Assembly (NCBI GenBank): GCA_027972325.1
Contig: JAPMOS010000208.1
Coordinates: 1-51,914 of the forward strand
Length of the DNA: 51,914 nt
Direction: 5' to 3'
From: Paratrimastix pyriformis
Lineage: Eukaryota; Preaxostyla; Paratrimastigidae
Notes under the pieces: generated by a model
Databases searched by the model: none
The model's input: only the letters and a program-made list of their open reading frames with translations
Told to the model about the DNA's origin: nothing
Shown: positions 1-11,145 of the stretch, piece after piece
Numbering within the stretch: the first letter of the stretch is position 1
Layout: every line of letters begins with the position of its first letter
Made by a program: the position numbers and the translations under genes

Positions 1-682
1 CATGTCGGTGCCGGCAGTCGACTCGTCCTTTTGCGCACTAAGCAAATCGCAACGCAATCCTTTATCCAGGTTCTCCATTTTCTCGGTCCTCTCGGACTCA
101 TTTTCATAACTTATTGGGAACTCTGAAGTCAAAACTGCATCATCATTGTCCACGGGGCGGGGTTTGAATGATCGACCTCATCTGTTTTGACAATGCTGCT
201 TTCAAGCTTCAACGAGCTCCCCCGAAGAAACCCCGAGTGCCAACCGATACATGAGCGGGAGGTCGCGATAATGCACCAAGTGGCGCGGAAGCGAGTGCGC
301 GTGAGCCAAGGGCACCGCCGTTCCCAAGAAGAGCGCAGATCTTTCCAGTCCCCGTAGTTATTATCCTCGGGCTTTTCGTCGTTTGCCGGCTGAAACGGAC
401 TTGTGACCCGCTGGGTCTTGTGAGACGATTGGAGAATGATCGGAGGCCCTGGCCTCAACCCTCTCGGGTCTGTGTTGATCCCTGGTATTTGCTCTTCCAG
501 AAGAGACAGACGTGAAAAACTCTGTTCCTTGTTCTCAAATGAACGAAAACAAACAAAAACCAGCACGAAGAAAGAACAAACATTACCGTATGTTTCAGAT
601 CTTAGTACCGCGCACTTATTAGTACCTCGGAGGGCTTTTTCATGTACCTCGGAAATTTGTGTGCAAAACGACCAAAAAGACA
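1..682. other. Unassigned left flank of the viral element
   Basis: No gene is recognisable here. Open frames on both strands (for example 436-741 plus) show no domain and run into the TIR. The only structured part is 588-655, which shares a 25-base inverted match and a roughly 30-base direct match with 47249-47316 (see the repeat entries). I take this as host intergenic DNA or part of an older repeat. Confidence 0.5.
588..655. repeat. Short repeat shared with 47249-47316
   Basis: Bases 588-612 are an exact 25-base reverse complement of 47292-47316 (core TTTCAGATCTTAGTACC). Bases about 622-650 match 47255-47283 in direct orientation with few changes (TTAGTACCTCGGAGGG core). Both sites carry TTAGTACC motifs. 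The pattern looks like the ends of a small transposon or MITE family; the family is not recognised. Confidence 0.55.
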
Positions 683-1238
683 TTTGTCCAATCTTTGCCG
701 AACCCAGGAAAGCCCCCTCCCCGTTTGGAAAAGCAACATGAATCGGAGAAATTGGAGAACAAAATTGTGCTAAGACCAGAAAAATTCTTGATAGTATATT
801 AGTAGGGCACCTGAGGGGGGCAACTGTCACACGACAAAAGCTTCTAACTATGCCTCCGGAGCATCCCGAAACGCCCCTTTTTCGATTAGGTGTGACAGTT
901 GCTCAGAGGAGTACTTAGGGGCCCGATCGATGGGTTTTAGCAAGTGGCACACGAGTCGCGCTGGGGAATGTGTGTGACAGTTGCTCAGAAGGGGAGATCG
1001 AGGGTCGATGGCGGGTTCTTGGTCAGTGGCACACGAGTTGTGCGGGGAATGTGTGTGTGCCAGTTGCTCAGAAGGGAGATCGAGGGTCGATGGCGGGTTC
1101 TTGGTCAGTGGCACACGAGTTGTGCGGGGAATGTGTGTGCCAGTTGCTCAGAAGGGGAGATCGAGGGTCGATGGCGGGTTCTTGGGAAGTGGCACAAAGG
1201 GCACGTGCAAAGGGCAAAGGAATGGGAGGACTTAGGCG
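683..1238 (+). repeat. Left terminal inverted repeat of the viral element
   Basis: About 556 bp, inverted relative to 38631-39183, and nearly identical apart from a few substitutions and length changes. The outer edge is TTTGTCCAATC and the inner edge CTTAGGCG. The inner half is made of tandem units: 944-1025, 1026-1107 and 1108-1188, each 81-82 bp and starting GTGGCACA. A partial, more diverged unit lies further out near 890-943. Confidence 0.9.
944..1188 (+). repeat. Three 82 bp tandem units inside the left TIR
   Basis: Units at 944-1025, 1026-1107 and 1108-1188 share GTGGCACACGAG, CAGTTGCTCAGAAGG and GATCGAGGGTCGATGGCGGG. The same array appears in reverse at about 38680-38925. Repeated units in the TIRs may bind a replication or recombination protein (inference). 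The many short ORFs over this stretch are shadows of the repeat. Confidence 0.85.
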
Positions 1239-1290
1239 CAATGGGACGAAGTGTGAGCAAAGCACAGAGAAGACAGGGCCAGAAGCGCAA

Positions 1291-1668
1291 TCAGAGGGCC
1301 GTGGTTGTTTTATACGTTAATACGGATTCACCCCGCTGTGTAGTGCGGCAGAGTGTACCACTTGGCAGGACCTCGAGGCTTCCGCTCACCGGGGCTTTGC
1401 GTGCTTGCGTCCCTCTTGAAGCGTCATCAGGCGTGATCGCCTTCGGCAGCGTGATCGCTTCCTTCGTCGGCAGCGCGACGGCGTCTTTCGACTGGGCGAC
1501 GGCGGCCTTCAGCGGCGTAACGAGCGTCAAAGTCGTCCGAATCGCGGTGGACGCGGCGCTTCGGGCGTTCGTTGAAGAGATCTGCAGTGGTACTCTGGTC
1601 TCTTGTTCGATGAGGTCCTGCATTCCCTTCACGACCTTGCAGGCAGCCTCGAGGGCCTCGTTGTCCAT
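1291..1668 (-). CDS. Small unrecognised viral protein, 125 aa
   Basis: An open frame just inside the left TIR, starting MDNEALEAACKVVKGM. It is rich in Ala, Thr and Lys, with predicted helices, and has no transmembrane segment or recognisable domain. It lies 21 bases downstream of the next minus-strand ORF (1690-2160), so the two could be co-transcribed. The alanine/lysine-rich make-up would suit a small DNA-binding or core protein, but that is a guess. Part of the viral fossil. Confidence 0.45.
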   Translation of the reverse strand: MDNEALEAACKVVKGMQDLIEQETRVPLQISSTNARSAASTAIRTTLTLVTPLKAAVAQSKDAVALPTKEAITLPKAITPDDASRGTQARKAPVSGSLEVLPSGTLCRTTQRGESVLTYKTTTAL

Positions 1669-1689
1669 TCTCGCCGCGGCATGGCATAG

Positions 1690-2160
1690 TCAGTGAGACT
1701 GGACTCCGAGCTCTGTAGAATGATCAGGTAATGTGCGGGTGTGAAATTGCAACAGACTCATGAGGTTGATTGCATCCTCTACAGCTGCAGGACACGTTAC
1801 CCGAGCCGTGAACTTCTTGAGCGTGATCTTGGCACCGAACAAAGTGCTCTCCAAGATGTTGACAGCTCGCAAGAGCAGGTCAACGTTGAACTCGTAAGCA
1901 CCCTCGTCAGCACCCTCGTAAGCACCGTTGTCGATGATGGAAGTGGAGCCATTATCAACTTGCGCGGCATTCACGGCGATGGGGCTGTTCTCAACTTGCG
2001 TTCCATACTGAGGCCGGATGAGTTGGACTGAAGGGGAAAAGTGAGCGAACCTGGTTGTTGTGTTTGTAGATTCTGCTGAGTCCGGAAAAGTCGGCGCCCC
2101 TATTATATAGTGGAAACGTGTGGCGGGCGTCTGATATGCGAGGGGTATGGTATGCTGCAT
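1690..2160 (-). CDS. Unrecognised viral ORF, up to 156 aa
   Basis: Minus-strand ORF whose C-terminal two thirds look protein-like (VDLLLRAVNILESTLFG, then FTARVTCPAAVEDAINLMSL). The start is uncertain: a TATA-like CTATATAATAGGG lies within the first coding part at about 2100-2112, so the true start may be further in. No family is recognised. It sits next to the 1291-1668 ORF in the same orientation. Confidence 0.35.
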   Translation of the reverse strand: MQHTIPLAYQTPATRFHYIIGAPTFPDSAESTNTTTRFAHFSPSVQLIRPQYGTQVENSPIAVNAAQVDNGSTSIIDNGAYEGADEGAYEFNVDLLLRAVNILESTLFGAKITLKKFTARVTCPAAVEDAINLMSLLQFHTRTLPDHSTELGVQSH

Positions 2161-2777
2161 TTCGGAGTTTTCGGCGGGATAACGTGGTGCGTGGAATCGT
2201 ACAAAACCTGCAAACCGTATCAGGATTCACAGTTGACATGATTCTGTGGTACGATCAGGTGCTCAACGGAAAAAAGTTGAATCCGGCGAAACTCTTTCGG
2301 AGACATCAAACTCATGGAAATGAGTCGCCTGATTTTGCTAAGTAGAGTGGCAAAGAAATGACGGATCATCTCAGATATCTCCAAAAGCTCCGCAAACTCG
2401 AACTCGGAAAGTTCGAGTCGATAGTACCCATGCCGCATACTCGCCGGAAAGTTCGATTTGCTTCAGCTCGATACGTTTCTCGGTACCAGAAAGAGATGCT
2501 GGAGATCTCTTCACGATATTGTTGCCCCAAAATAGGTGAGTACCAGAATAGCAAAAACATGGATTGGTCAGGAAAATCGGCATTTGGTGCACTCGGCTCG
2601 GAACTTCTGCGCTGTGAGCCTTTACCAACAATTCATTACCCGGAAACGCCCGGCATTCGTCAGTCGATTCCGTTAAGTTTCGGTTCCGGCAGACGCTGGC
2701 TTTTGCCGTCAACCCACTCCAGCCATGGTTCTATCCACTCATTGCTTGGTCTGCCCGGAGAAGTTTCTGCTTGCCTT
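2161..2777 (-). other. Stretch between small ORFs and the primase-helicase; possible remnant gene
   Basis: Short minus-strand frames (2220-2438 with YYRLELSEFEFAELLEISEM, and 2371-2712) have amphipathic, protein-like composition but no recognisable domain. They may be remnants of one small viral gene; I cannot assign a product. The plus-strand frame 2358-2960 overlaps the helicase C-terminus and is taken as a shadow. Confidence 0.25.
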
Positions 2778-5700
2778 TTATGCAAGATCCACTGTGTAGT
2801 ATCGGGCGACTTCACCACCAACGCGTTTTCTTTCTTGTTTCGGCTTGCTCACCGGATGGCCGACTCGTTCCATCACGCTCACAATCGTATGATGGGCATT
2901 TCGTCTGTCCCACCTCGAGATGATATGCAACCGCTTCAAATCATCTTTTCTCGTCTCTAGGTACTCAAGGGCTGCGTTCGCGGCAGCATTCTGGAGCTCT
3001 TCATTTTGGCTGAAGGTCAGCGTCATCCCCTTCTCACGCCCAATCTCAACGATTCTCTCGGCAATCTCCAAATCGACGGCGCGGGTCAGCTGGGGTACCA
3101 CGGACTTCTGCCCGATCGTGATGAAGCCAGCTGCTTGAGCCGCACCTTCCCCATTCACGGCCTCGATTGTGCGGCACGCCACGGTCTGTATCTGCCTCCC
3201 AATGTCGGGCGGGCGCCTTTCGGGGAGTGTTGTGACCGTCGCCGCCCCCGTACACTTATCATGCGCATGCCGCAGCATGACGACCCCTCGTGTGATTGCC
3301 GCGGGCCCCCCACTCTCTGCCCTGTGCACGGATGAGTTTGTGATAGGCGCTGCGCGTCTCCTTGTTGTGGTATCGCTCCACATCATCCGGCGCAATGTCC
3401 AGCCCCTCCCCCTTTTTTGGCTCCATCCCAAGATCGCGCACCATCACAGCCCATGCGTCCTTTTCCTCGAATAGGGGGTCCGTGCAGGTCACAAGATGCG
3501 CGGCGTCGTTCTGCTGCCCGAGGTGGGCGAGCTCCTCTGGCGCCGGGGCCCAGGTCCGATGTTGGTCCCATACACCTTCTGCGCTTTTGGCCCAACCCAG
3601 AAGAGTGATGATGCGCTGGTCCATGTGCTGCTCGGCCAAGGCGACTGGGGCGATCTCGGGTTTCACCAGGTCCGTGAACTCCAGGGTGTAGTGATGCTGC
3701 TTGAGTGCCGAGACAGATGAACTCCATCGATTTGCTCACCAGTTCTGTGTGTCGCGCTCCCAACATGGCAAGGACTTGCTGTGGAGGGTCCAGTTGCACC
3801 GGCCGCAGGCGAACGCGCTCTCCACTGTGTTGCCCAACGCCATCAGCTGCTCCAAGGTCTGTGTGTCGCATGCCCCATTGCCTCGCTGATATGCGATGAT
3901 GCCTGCCCTCTGCTTGTAATTGCGGACACGGAAGATGGCCTGCGCCGTCTCGATTGGGTTCATGTTGCTGCTGAGCACGTGCACGAATGTGTCGAAGTGG
4001 GGCACGTTGATGTCCACGCCCGCAGTGATAGTGCTGGTGTACATGAAGAGTCGGATGTCGTTGCGCACCAAGTGTTCGTTGATGTCGCCTGAGATGACTG
4101 CACGCTTCTGCTTGTAGTGGGACTCAAAGACTCCTTCCGTCTCTGTCTCTTCCATCTCTTTGTCCTTCCCGCTGAACGTCATGATCTTGACGTCGGGCAT
4201 GGTCTCGCTGATGTACGCCTTGACTGACTCCATCACCTTGCGGATCGACATGAAGCAGGCGACGCGTTTTCCCCTCGGCGAGGAGCTTTGCGATGGTCTC
4301 CGTGACGAAGGTCAGTCCCCTGTTCTCCTTGCTCTGCTTGAACACCGTTTGCACGAACCGCACTTTATGCTCGGGCATGTCCTTGTTGAACTCGATGCGC
4401 TCGGCGGGACAACCACACAGCACCTCAAGCATCCGGACGGTGGAGTCTTGGAGAAGTCCATCCATCGCAACTACTTTGTGAGCGTGGACCATCAACTCAC
4501 GGAGCACCTGCACGACTTTCGTGTTGTTCGCGCTCTTCAGTTGGTTGAGAAGGCTCTCCACCTCGTCAAGGATGAGGAAGTCGATGGGTTTTTGCTCTGC
4601 TGTCTGCGCCCCCAAGTCGTGCGCGATGATGCGTCCCAAGCTGTCGATCTGGATGATGAGACGTGGGTGGCGGCGGACTGAGATGGCGTGCTCCTTGATG
4701 TCCAGGTATGACTCGAAGGGGAGACTGCCCTCTGCCTGGTAACGCTTCATGAAGTCAAAGGCGAGTGTGCGGCGGCAGGAAATCATCACCACCTTGCTGT
4801 TGGGCTGCTCATGTGTGAGGATGCGTGTCAAGTTTTGTGTCTTCCCACTACCCATTCGCGCCTTCACACACGTGAGTGGCTTCACGGGATCGAATGTGAG
4901 GAACTCGTCTGCTCTGGTGGTCGTGCACAAAGGGAGGGCACTTCTCTGCGTATGCTTGGAGCTTCTGATGGAACGTCACCGAGGAAGCCACTTCAAACCG
5001 TTCATACTTGTCCCTTCTCATGGTTGCGTGAACAATGGAACAGGTACGACGTGGCGCTGCGCGAGATCCAACCTCCATCCTTGCCGTGCTCGCGGTCGCA
5101 GATGCGGCAGTGATACGGCTGCTTCGGGACAATACGCAGTCTGTCGTCACCCGCCTCCTGCACTTCATACTCACCAAACACCTCCCCGAGATACTTTTGG
5201 AGGCTCGCGGGCAGGTTGTTCCCTCCACGGAGAAGCGCATCTCGGGCACATTGATTAGATCCTCGGAGAAGTCCATTGCTTGCATGTCGAAGTTGGGGAC
5301 GTCGCACGTGTACGTTATGAGGGAGGCCAGCAGCTGTTCTTCCGTGACGTGCTCGCATTCGGGGTCACTGGGCAAATGGACAACGCGATGATCAAAGCAA
5401 CGCTGCCCATCCACGGTCACAATCTTATCTTGGGCAAAGCACCGCATGCAGTGATCCTTGCTGTAGACTCCCGTATCGACACAGCCAAAGCCGCAGACGT
5501 TGCTGAGGTAGTTTGCGAGAACGAGGTTGAAGCGGCGGGTCACGACAATGTTGCACACGAGATGATAACTCTGCTTCTTAGGCCCGCATGCGCTATAACA
5601 CGTCACCACTCCCTTCCCCAGGATGCGCTCGACGGCAGCGATGATACCGGCGATGGGGATGCGGCCTGCGGACTCGATGTCGAAGTACGCCTTGTGCTCT

Positions 5701-5850
5701 GCGACTCCGATGATCTCATGGACTGTTTGCTTATCGCGCCCGCTGAGAAGCTCTTCGATCTCGTCGGCTGACGCGTTCGCGCATGGTCCGTTTGCCTCCC
5801 AACGTCTCCACTTGGAACATGAGTTCAGAACGGTCGAGGATCTCACCGCC
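2778..5850 (-). pseudogene. Archaeo-eukaryotic primase plus SF2 origin-binding-type helicase (broken)
   Basis: Replication protein of the viral element. The N-terminal part (about 5000-5850) has the AEP/UL52-type primase motifs: AYFDIES (metal-binding acidic pair, near 5680), SYHLVC (SxH, near 5560) and VDTGVYSKDHCMRC (near 5450). A Cys/His zinc knuckle starting CRICDREHG lies near 5090. The middle part (about 3740-4930) is a superfamily 2 helicase with Walker A ARMGSGKT near 4850, Walker B LILDEVESLL near 4570, TSTITAGVDIN near 4030 and QAIFRVRN near 3940. These fit the herpesvirus origin-binding protein family. The rest, to 2778, is charged and unrecognised. The likely role was priming and unwinding viral DNA beside the polymerase at 5850-8640. 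The gene is broken; whether it was one fused protein or two is not settled. Confidence 0.75.
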
Positions 5851-8640
5851 CTTCTCTGTGAATGTCTGGCTCTTGGGCGTGATCAGCTTCCAGATGGGAA
5901 AGTAGCGCGAGATGTTGCTGCTGTACGCCTGGATGAGAGTGTCCACGATGTTGATTCCCGCGGGTCTATGCTCCTCGTCGATTGGCGCCCACGCGTCGCT
6001 CCCCGACTTGCCACTGTGATTGATGCGGACGATGCGACAGAAGTCCTGGTTCTTCAGGTCTGGGAAACGCGCCAGCAGGGACTTAACTTTCCTGTCCTTC
6101 CCACTCAGCTTCTGCTTGCGCGCGTACAGGAGGATGTTCTCGCGGCAGTTGCGCTCCTCCTCGGCGTAGAAACGGGCAAGGCACTCGGGATGGGCGGAGG
6201 CTGGAAGCTCGAGAAGACGACGGAGCAAAGTCAGCGTCCCGGTCACGAACATAGGCGGTCTGGATCGCGAATTGGCATCCCTTGTAGCTGAACTCAGGCT
6301 CCACGCCAACTTTCACCCCATCGCCAGGAATTTGGAGCTTGAAGTAGGTCTTGCGCTGGGCGAAGAAGGCTCGCGTGAACACTGCCTCGAACGCAAAGGA
6401 GATGTACCGGAGGTGTGCACTCGGGAACATGTTGACCTCGATATAGCTTTTCTGCAGCTGGCTGTTGATCTCGGTCTGCATCCGCGCCGCCCACCCATTA
6501 AATGCATCGACGCCCGCCTGGGTGCTGAAGTCGAGCGGTGGCTGATGCTCCTGGGGCAAGTTGCACGGCAGTGGAGTCAGTGTCGATGAAGAGTCGTTTG
6601 CCGTAGGATGATGCGATCGAACTCGCGCGCATGATAGCATCACGGGCGGCGGTCGTTACTGCTGCGGCACACTTTTCGTTGAACATGTAGCATGCAAAGG
6701 GGGAGCCCAAGAGCCCATAGAGACTGTTCGCCATGATCTTGAAGCAGTACTGCATGGTGTTGTGATACTTGACGCCGGCGGCATCGTTCCGTTTCCGGGC
6801 ATCCTTCAGAAGTGCCTTGTGGTGGCTGCGCTGATCGACGAAGTCCGACACGGTGTCGAGAAACGGGTCGTGCTCGCGGATCTCAAAGACCGTGTATTGT
6901 TTCAGGATGTCTTCGCGGAATATCGTGAGGGGTTGACCACGCCCTTGTTTGACTTCTTTGCTTGCCTCCACCTCCTGCTCCGTCGGATTGCGCACGTAAG
7001 TTGTGTTCTCCGGGGTGTGGTGCCCATCTTGATATACTTCCGCGAGGTCGTCCACCGTCGCCACATACGAGAACGGAGAGACTGCGTATGCTCGCATCAT
7101 CGATGGATAAAGTCCAGCGGCGTCAAACATCATGCACGGCGTGTCCGCCAGATCATTGTTCTCCGACCAGTTGACGGCGCCCTTATACTTGCCATTCTTC
7201 TCGCCGAGCTCCCCATAATTCCATTTGAGTGAGACATGGTCACGGCATCGCCAGGCTGTGCGAGCCAGCTTCGTCATGCCCCACGCTGCCTGTGTGCGCG
7301 TGAAATAGGTTGAGAGCGTGATGCCGGTCACCTCAATGAAGCATCGCATCTTCTCGAGATAGTCCATCTTGTCGGCGATGTGGAGGACTGCTTCGGCATC
7401 GTAGACGCAGTAGCGGATGATGTTCTCGAGGCATTGTTCAGGGTTCTCCGTCGGCGCATTCGGGTCCATCATGATCTTGTTCATCACAGCGTAGCTCATG
7501 CTGTGACGCTGCTTGAGAGGTAGCTTGAGGGCTCCTAAGATCGTGTCAAGCTTGAAGTTATCGGGTGCGTCACCAGGACGATACTGACTCTTCACCCAGT
7601 ACTCCATATCAACCATGTGGACACGGAGACCGAACAGCGAGCTGTAGGTATAAGCGAGGCCGGAGCCCTTGTATGGAGCCGCCATTTGAGTTTGAGAAAA
7701 GGCGCCGCATCGCTTCATGATCCACGGGTAATCGGCCGCGTATTCTCCGGCTCATCTGCCTTCTTTTGATTTGTTGAAACGGCTGCTGGTTACTGTTCCA
7801 TCCCACGAGGATGATCTCTCGCTCGGCGCTCTTTGACCGGACCCAGCTGATGAAGGCACAGCACATCCCCGCTTCAGACGAGTCGACGTGCACGGCGACG
7901 TTTGCCGGGAGCCTCGCGGAATCCAACTCGAGCGGCACCTCGCCTTCCCACAAGAATGCATGTTTCTCCGTCACGCCGTTGAATGAGTACGCGGCGCAGA
8001 TCATGCCGATGTGCGCGAGAGGATCATCTGGAAGAGGAACACCGGGGTGGAAGAGTACGTCTCAATATCGTACGCCACCATCGCGATTTCACCGAGATGG
8101 AACTGGATATCGAATTCGTTGATGGCCTTTTCCAGGACGTCGCGTTGCTTCTCTTGGCTGGCGCGGAAGCAGTCTTCCTGTTGGAGCGCGGGTCGAACGG
8201 AATGGACTGGCGGTACTCAATCTTGCCATCTTGGCGGACGAAGTAGAACGCGTTCCTGAAGACGAGTGCATTGCTGTACGTCTGGCGCAGCGGTTCACGC
8301 GTCGCGTCAATGTCGAAAAGCATCTTGATCTCGTTCCTGACGGCACGCTGGCTCGTCTCTGTCCGAGTAATGGTAGCTCCCATCGGTTCTTCGGAGCTCT
8401 CAACGACAGGTGCCGCCGGAGGCTGATATGGGGGAAGGGCCGTTTCCGTACCGCACTTGCCATGCTCCACGACCCATTTGGCGTATCGGGCAAGCAGCGG
8501 GTGAACGACCTTCATGTATTGTTTCCTGTCGCGCGATTTGGACACTTTTTCTCGGAGCACAGCTTCGTCAAATTCGCCCCGAAACCCCTCATCGAATCCG
8601 GTCACGAGGCGAGTAAACTCAACAACGAGGTTTTGCATCT
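5850..8640 (-). pseudogene. polB: B-family DNA polymerase of the viral element (broken)
   Basis: Replicative DNA polymerase. Exonuclease motifs are AYDIETYS (Exo I, near 8060), GWNSN (Exo II, near 7795) and YCVYDAEAVL (Exo III, near 7405). Polymerase motifs are DAAGLYPSM (motif A, near 7110), KIMANSLYG (motif B, near 6730) and IDTDS (motif C, near 6590), followed by a KxYFK and YKG thumb-side segment near 6320. The Exo III form YCxxDA and the spacing look more like the RNA-primed (Pol delta/NCLDV-type) branch than the protein-primed Polinton branch; this is a judgement by eye. The neighbouring primase supports it. The gene lies between the primase-helicase and the recombinase in the same orientation and is broken. 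Confidence 0.8.
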
Positions 8641-8702
8641 GGTTTTAGAGGACCAAAAATATGGCAATTCGGATTTCCCAAATTTTCGATGAATTTCGGA
8701 AT

Positions 8703-10020
8703 TTAGGATGAGGGTGGAGCTGCTTGAGTGAGTCTGCGCTGCACCTCTTGAGCCTCGCCCATGGCTTCGCGCCACGGCGCGAGTTCAGTTTGGTTTTGCC
8801 GGAAGAATTCTGCCGGAAGGTCAACAACAGCGCCACCTTCGTCAATATAGCTTCGCTTGATATAGTGCGACTCGTGCATTTCTGTCCCATGTCCCATAAT
8901 CCGTGAGATCTCAGTAGAGAGATCGTGGTTGTGCCGGAACTCTTCGCCGAATGTGGTCGCAAACACCAAACGGATTGTATCAATATTCAAGCCCGCAAGA
9001 CCGAACGCGCTTTCAATCAGGGAGGCCAAACTGCGTTGTGTATCTCTTCCCCCGCGGACTTGGTATGAGAATGTCTGTCGAATTTCCGGTTACGTGCGCC
9101 TGTGCACGGAAGAGCTCGTAAAGTTGTGTCGGTAACGCAATCTCCGTTGTCTTATACCTACCAGCTGTCTTGTACACATTGCGCACCATCAAATGCTTAT
9201 TCCAGTCAATCCAATTTACCCTCGTAGATCCGTCTGCGGGCGGGTGTTTGTCGAGCATGAATGTATCCTTGTCGCGAAGAGGCGGGAGCAAGACGTACAG
9301 CGCGGTTGTCAAGGCATATTTTGTTGCGTTCTTCATTCGATCCCCGATACGCGGCGGCGCGTGATCAAAGTCAACGTTGTTTGGGTCATCGAGCAACTGC
9401 TTGAGCGGCGCGTTCACCGGCTTAGCGAGTTCCTCCTGATACTGCTTCAATCTCTCTTGCTGCTTTCTCACCAACTCTTCGTATCTGACCCAGTGGGCCA
9501 TTTGTTTCGCGGTCAGCGTTCCTGGCGCAACTCCGGTGTCCTTGAGCTCGGATAGGAGCCTGCCGTAAAATTCTTTGTACTTCCTCATCTCCGACACCCG
9601 CCCATCAAAGTTCTGGACCCACCCGTTGACGGCCGCGGCCAGACTGCTTTGAGTTGACCTGGAAAGGTCCTTCGCGACGATGGCTGCGCGCACCTGATCC
9701 GTTGCCTTGAAGAATTCCTTCGTCCGATACTCTTTTGGCAATCTCGAGAGCACTCGCCTCACGTTGGTGAGGTACATCTCGCGTGTGGTATCTTGGTACT
9801 TGATCCCGGACGGGGCAGCCACAATTTCGGCAGACGCAACCACCTTGTTGATCTGTCTGATTCCGTGTGGCGAAACGTCTTCCGGCCCTTCGTCATCGTG
9901 CATAACACTGCCAACGAGTTGCGGCTCGGGATGGCTGCTTGAATGGCGAGAGCATCCGGTTCTCACAGACTTGACTCCGCTTTTCCAGGTGACGCCCTTC
10001 GAGGCCCATCCGCAGCGCAA
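8703..10020 (-). pseudogene. Tyrosine recombinase/integrase of the viral element (broken)
   Basis: The N-terminal half has a helical core-binding-like domain (TTREMYLTNVRRVLSRLPKEY; QSSLAAAVNGWVQ). Then come the catalytic-domain hallmarks: ALTTALYVLLPPLRDKD (first arginine, near 9285), a beta-hairpin with a Lys/Thr-rich turn (NVYKTAGRYKTTEIALP, near 9160), and MGHGTEMHESHYIK (GH plus the terminal Tyr region, near 8870). This suits integration and excision of the element in place of a retroviral-type integrase. The lack of a target duplication at the TIR ends is consistent. It lies between polB and an acidic protein, all on the minus strand, and is broken. Confidence 0.7.
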
Positions 10021-10817
10021 ACATATGAGTTCGCCGTTCTGATTGAAGGCGAAACGTTTCTCGACCAGTCTCCGAGCAGGCGTTTTGTTTCTTCGTTCTC
10101 GACAATTGTCGTTGCCGGGTCTTCTGCGTCATCCTCTGGTACGCTTTCGAGCTCTTCTTCCGTTTCCTCGTCTGGCTCTTCTACATTCTCAGCCGCCGGG
10201 GCAACCTGAAATACTCCAATTCGATCAATAATATTTTCGTACATCATTCTCATCTCTTCCCGCATTTCGCGCATCTCCGTGGACATTGCTGCGATTGTCT
10301 CGATGAGCTTCTCCAATGGCGTCAGTTCCCTCTCCACCGTAATCTCCACTGGACGTGGCACTTCTGGCTCAGGAACAGGAACCGCGTCTGGTACTACTTG
10401 CTCGGGTTCCACGACCTGTACCGCCGGCGGGGCAGTAACCACGGGAAGTTCTGGAATCGGGGCTGGAATCGGCGGCAGCTCCTGCCGTTCTTGCTGCGGG
10501 GGAGCAATCGGCACAACTTCTCGGTTCAATGGCGGTGGGAGATGAGAAAGCGTTTCCTGGGCCGCTGGGTCACCTCGATTCGCCCTGGCCAAAAAGTCGT
10601 CGATCGCTGTGTTGGTGGTGAACGACGCGAGTGTGATCCCATCCGAAGCCTTGATAAGAGACCAGTCCCATTGGATTCCCGATTTGCTGATCGCCTTGAG
10701 TGCGAGATCTCCGTTGCCGGCCATCGTCGGAATAGGGTAGCCAACCGTCTTGAGATACTTCTGCAGCTTACGGATCGCGGCCTTCGAGATCTGCGAGAGA
10801 CTGATTTGAGGATCCAT
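9963..10817 (-). CDS. Acidic, proline-rich coiled-coil viral protein
   Basis: Begins MDPQISLSQISKAAIRKLQK and has a folded-looking first 110 residues. A long Pro/Glu/Val-rich linker follows (PIPAPIPELPVV), then a coiled-coil segment (AAMSTEMREMREEMRMMYEN) and an acidic tail (EEPDEETEEELESVPEDD). The linker and trimer-like coiled coil suggest an oligomeric virion or scaffold protein, but no family is recognised. The start codon follows an A/C-rich leader. It overlaps the 3' side of the recombinase region. DIRS element A begins about 100 bases upstream of its start, so its natural promoter may have been disturbed. Confidence 0.5.
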   Translation of the reverse strand: MDPQISLSQISKAAIRKLQKYLKTVGYPIPTMAGNGDLALKAISKSGIQWDWSLIKASDGITLASFTTNTAIDDFLARANRGDPAAQETLSHLPPPLNREVVPIAPPQQERQELPPIPAPIPELPVVTAPPAVQVVEPEQVVPDAVPVPEPEVPRPVEITVERELTPLEKLIETIAAMSTEMREMREEMRMMYENIIDRIGVFQVAPAAENVEEPDEETEEELESVPEDDAEDPATTIVENEETKRLLGDWSRNVSPSIRTANSYVCAADGPRRASPGKAESSL

Positions 10818-10920
10818 TGTGGTTGTGTTTTTGGTTGGTTAGATAAATTTCGAATTTGCCAACCACAAAAAATTGGCAAATCTTGGAGACGTTTTTTAGT
10901 CATCATCGAGATCGATATTC

Positions 10921-11063
10921 TTCCGTCCAAAGTAGGAAGAATGAGAGCTACTCATCGGTAAGGGGGGGCTGTGCTCATGACTAGTCTCCGTATTCACCCG
11001 ACATTCAAAGAATAATAATAATAAAAATAAAACTGAAAATAGTCCACATCACCCCGTCGTTTC
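10921..11063 (+). repeat. Left end and inverted terminal repeat of DIRS A
   Basis: The tip (10921-10961) is unique to this end. The segment 10962-11063 is inverted relative to 16451-16553, including GACTAGTCTCCGTATTCACC and an AATAATAATAATAAAAATAAA run. The tip and adjoining bases reappear in reverse in the first half of the internal complementary region. Confidence 0.85.
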
Positions 11064-11145
11064 TTCGTCGAACCCGACTGAGAAAAGCAAAATTTTGCGT
11101 TACCACTTTTATTGGTTTCAAGACAACCAAGCATTACTCGTTACT

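Noticed and set aside
129-830. A 233-codon minus-strand ORF in the left flank
   Set aside because: Its first part is TIR sequence and the rest has no domain or conserved start; a chance frame.
944-1696. A 250-codon plus-strand ORF over the left TIR
   Set aside because: It is made of TIR tandem repeats followed by the antisense of the 1291-1668 gene.
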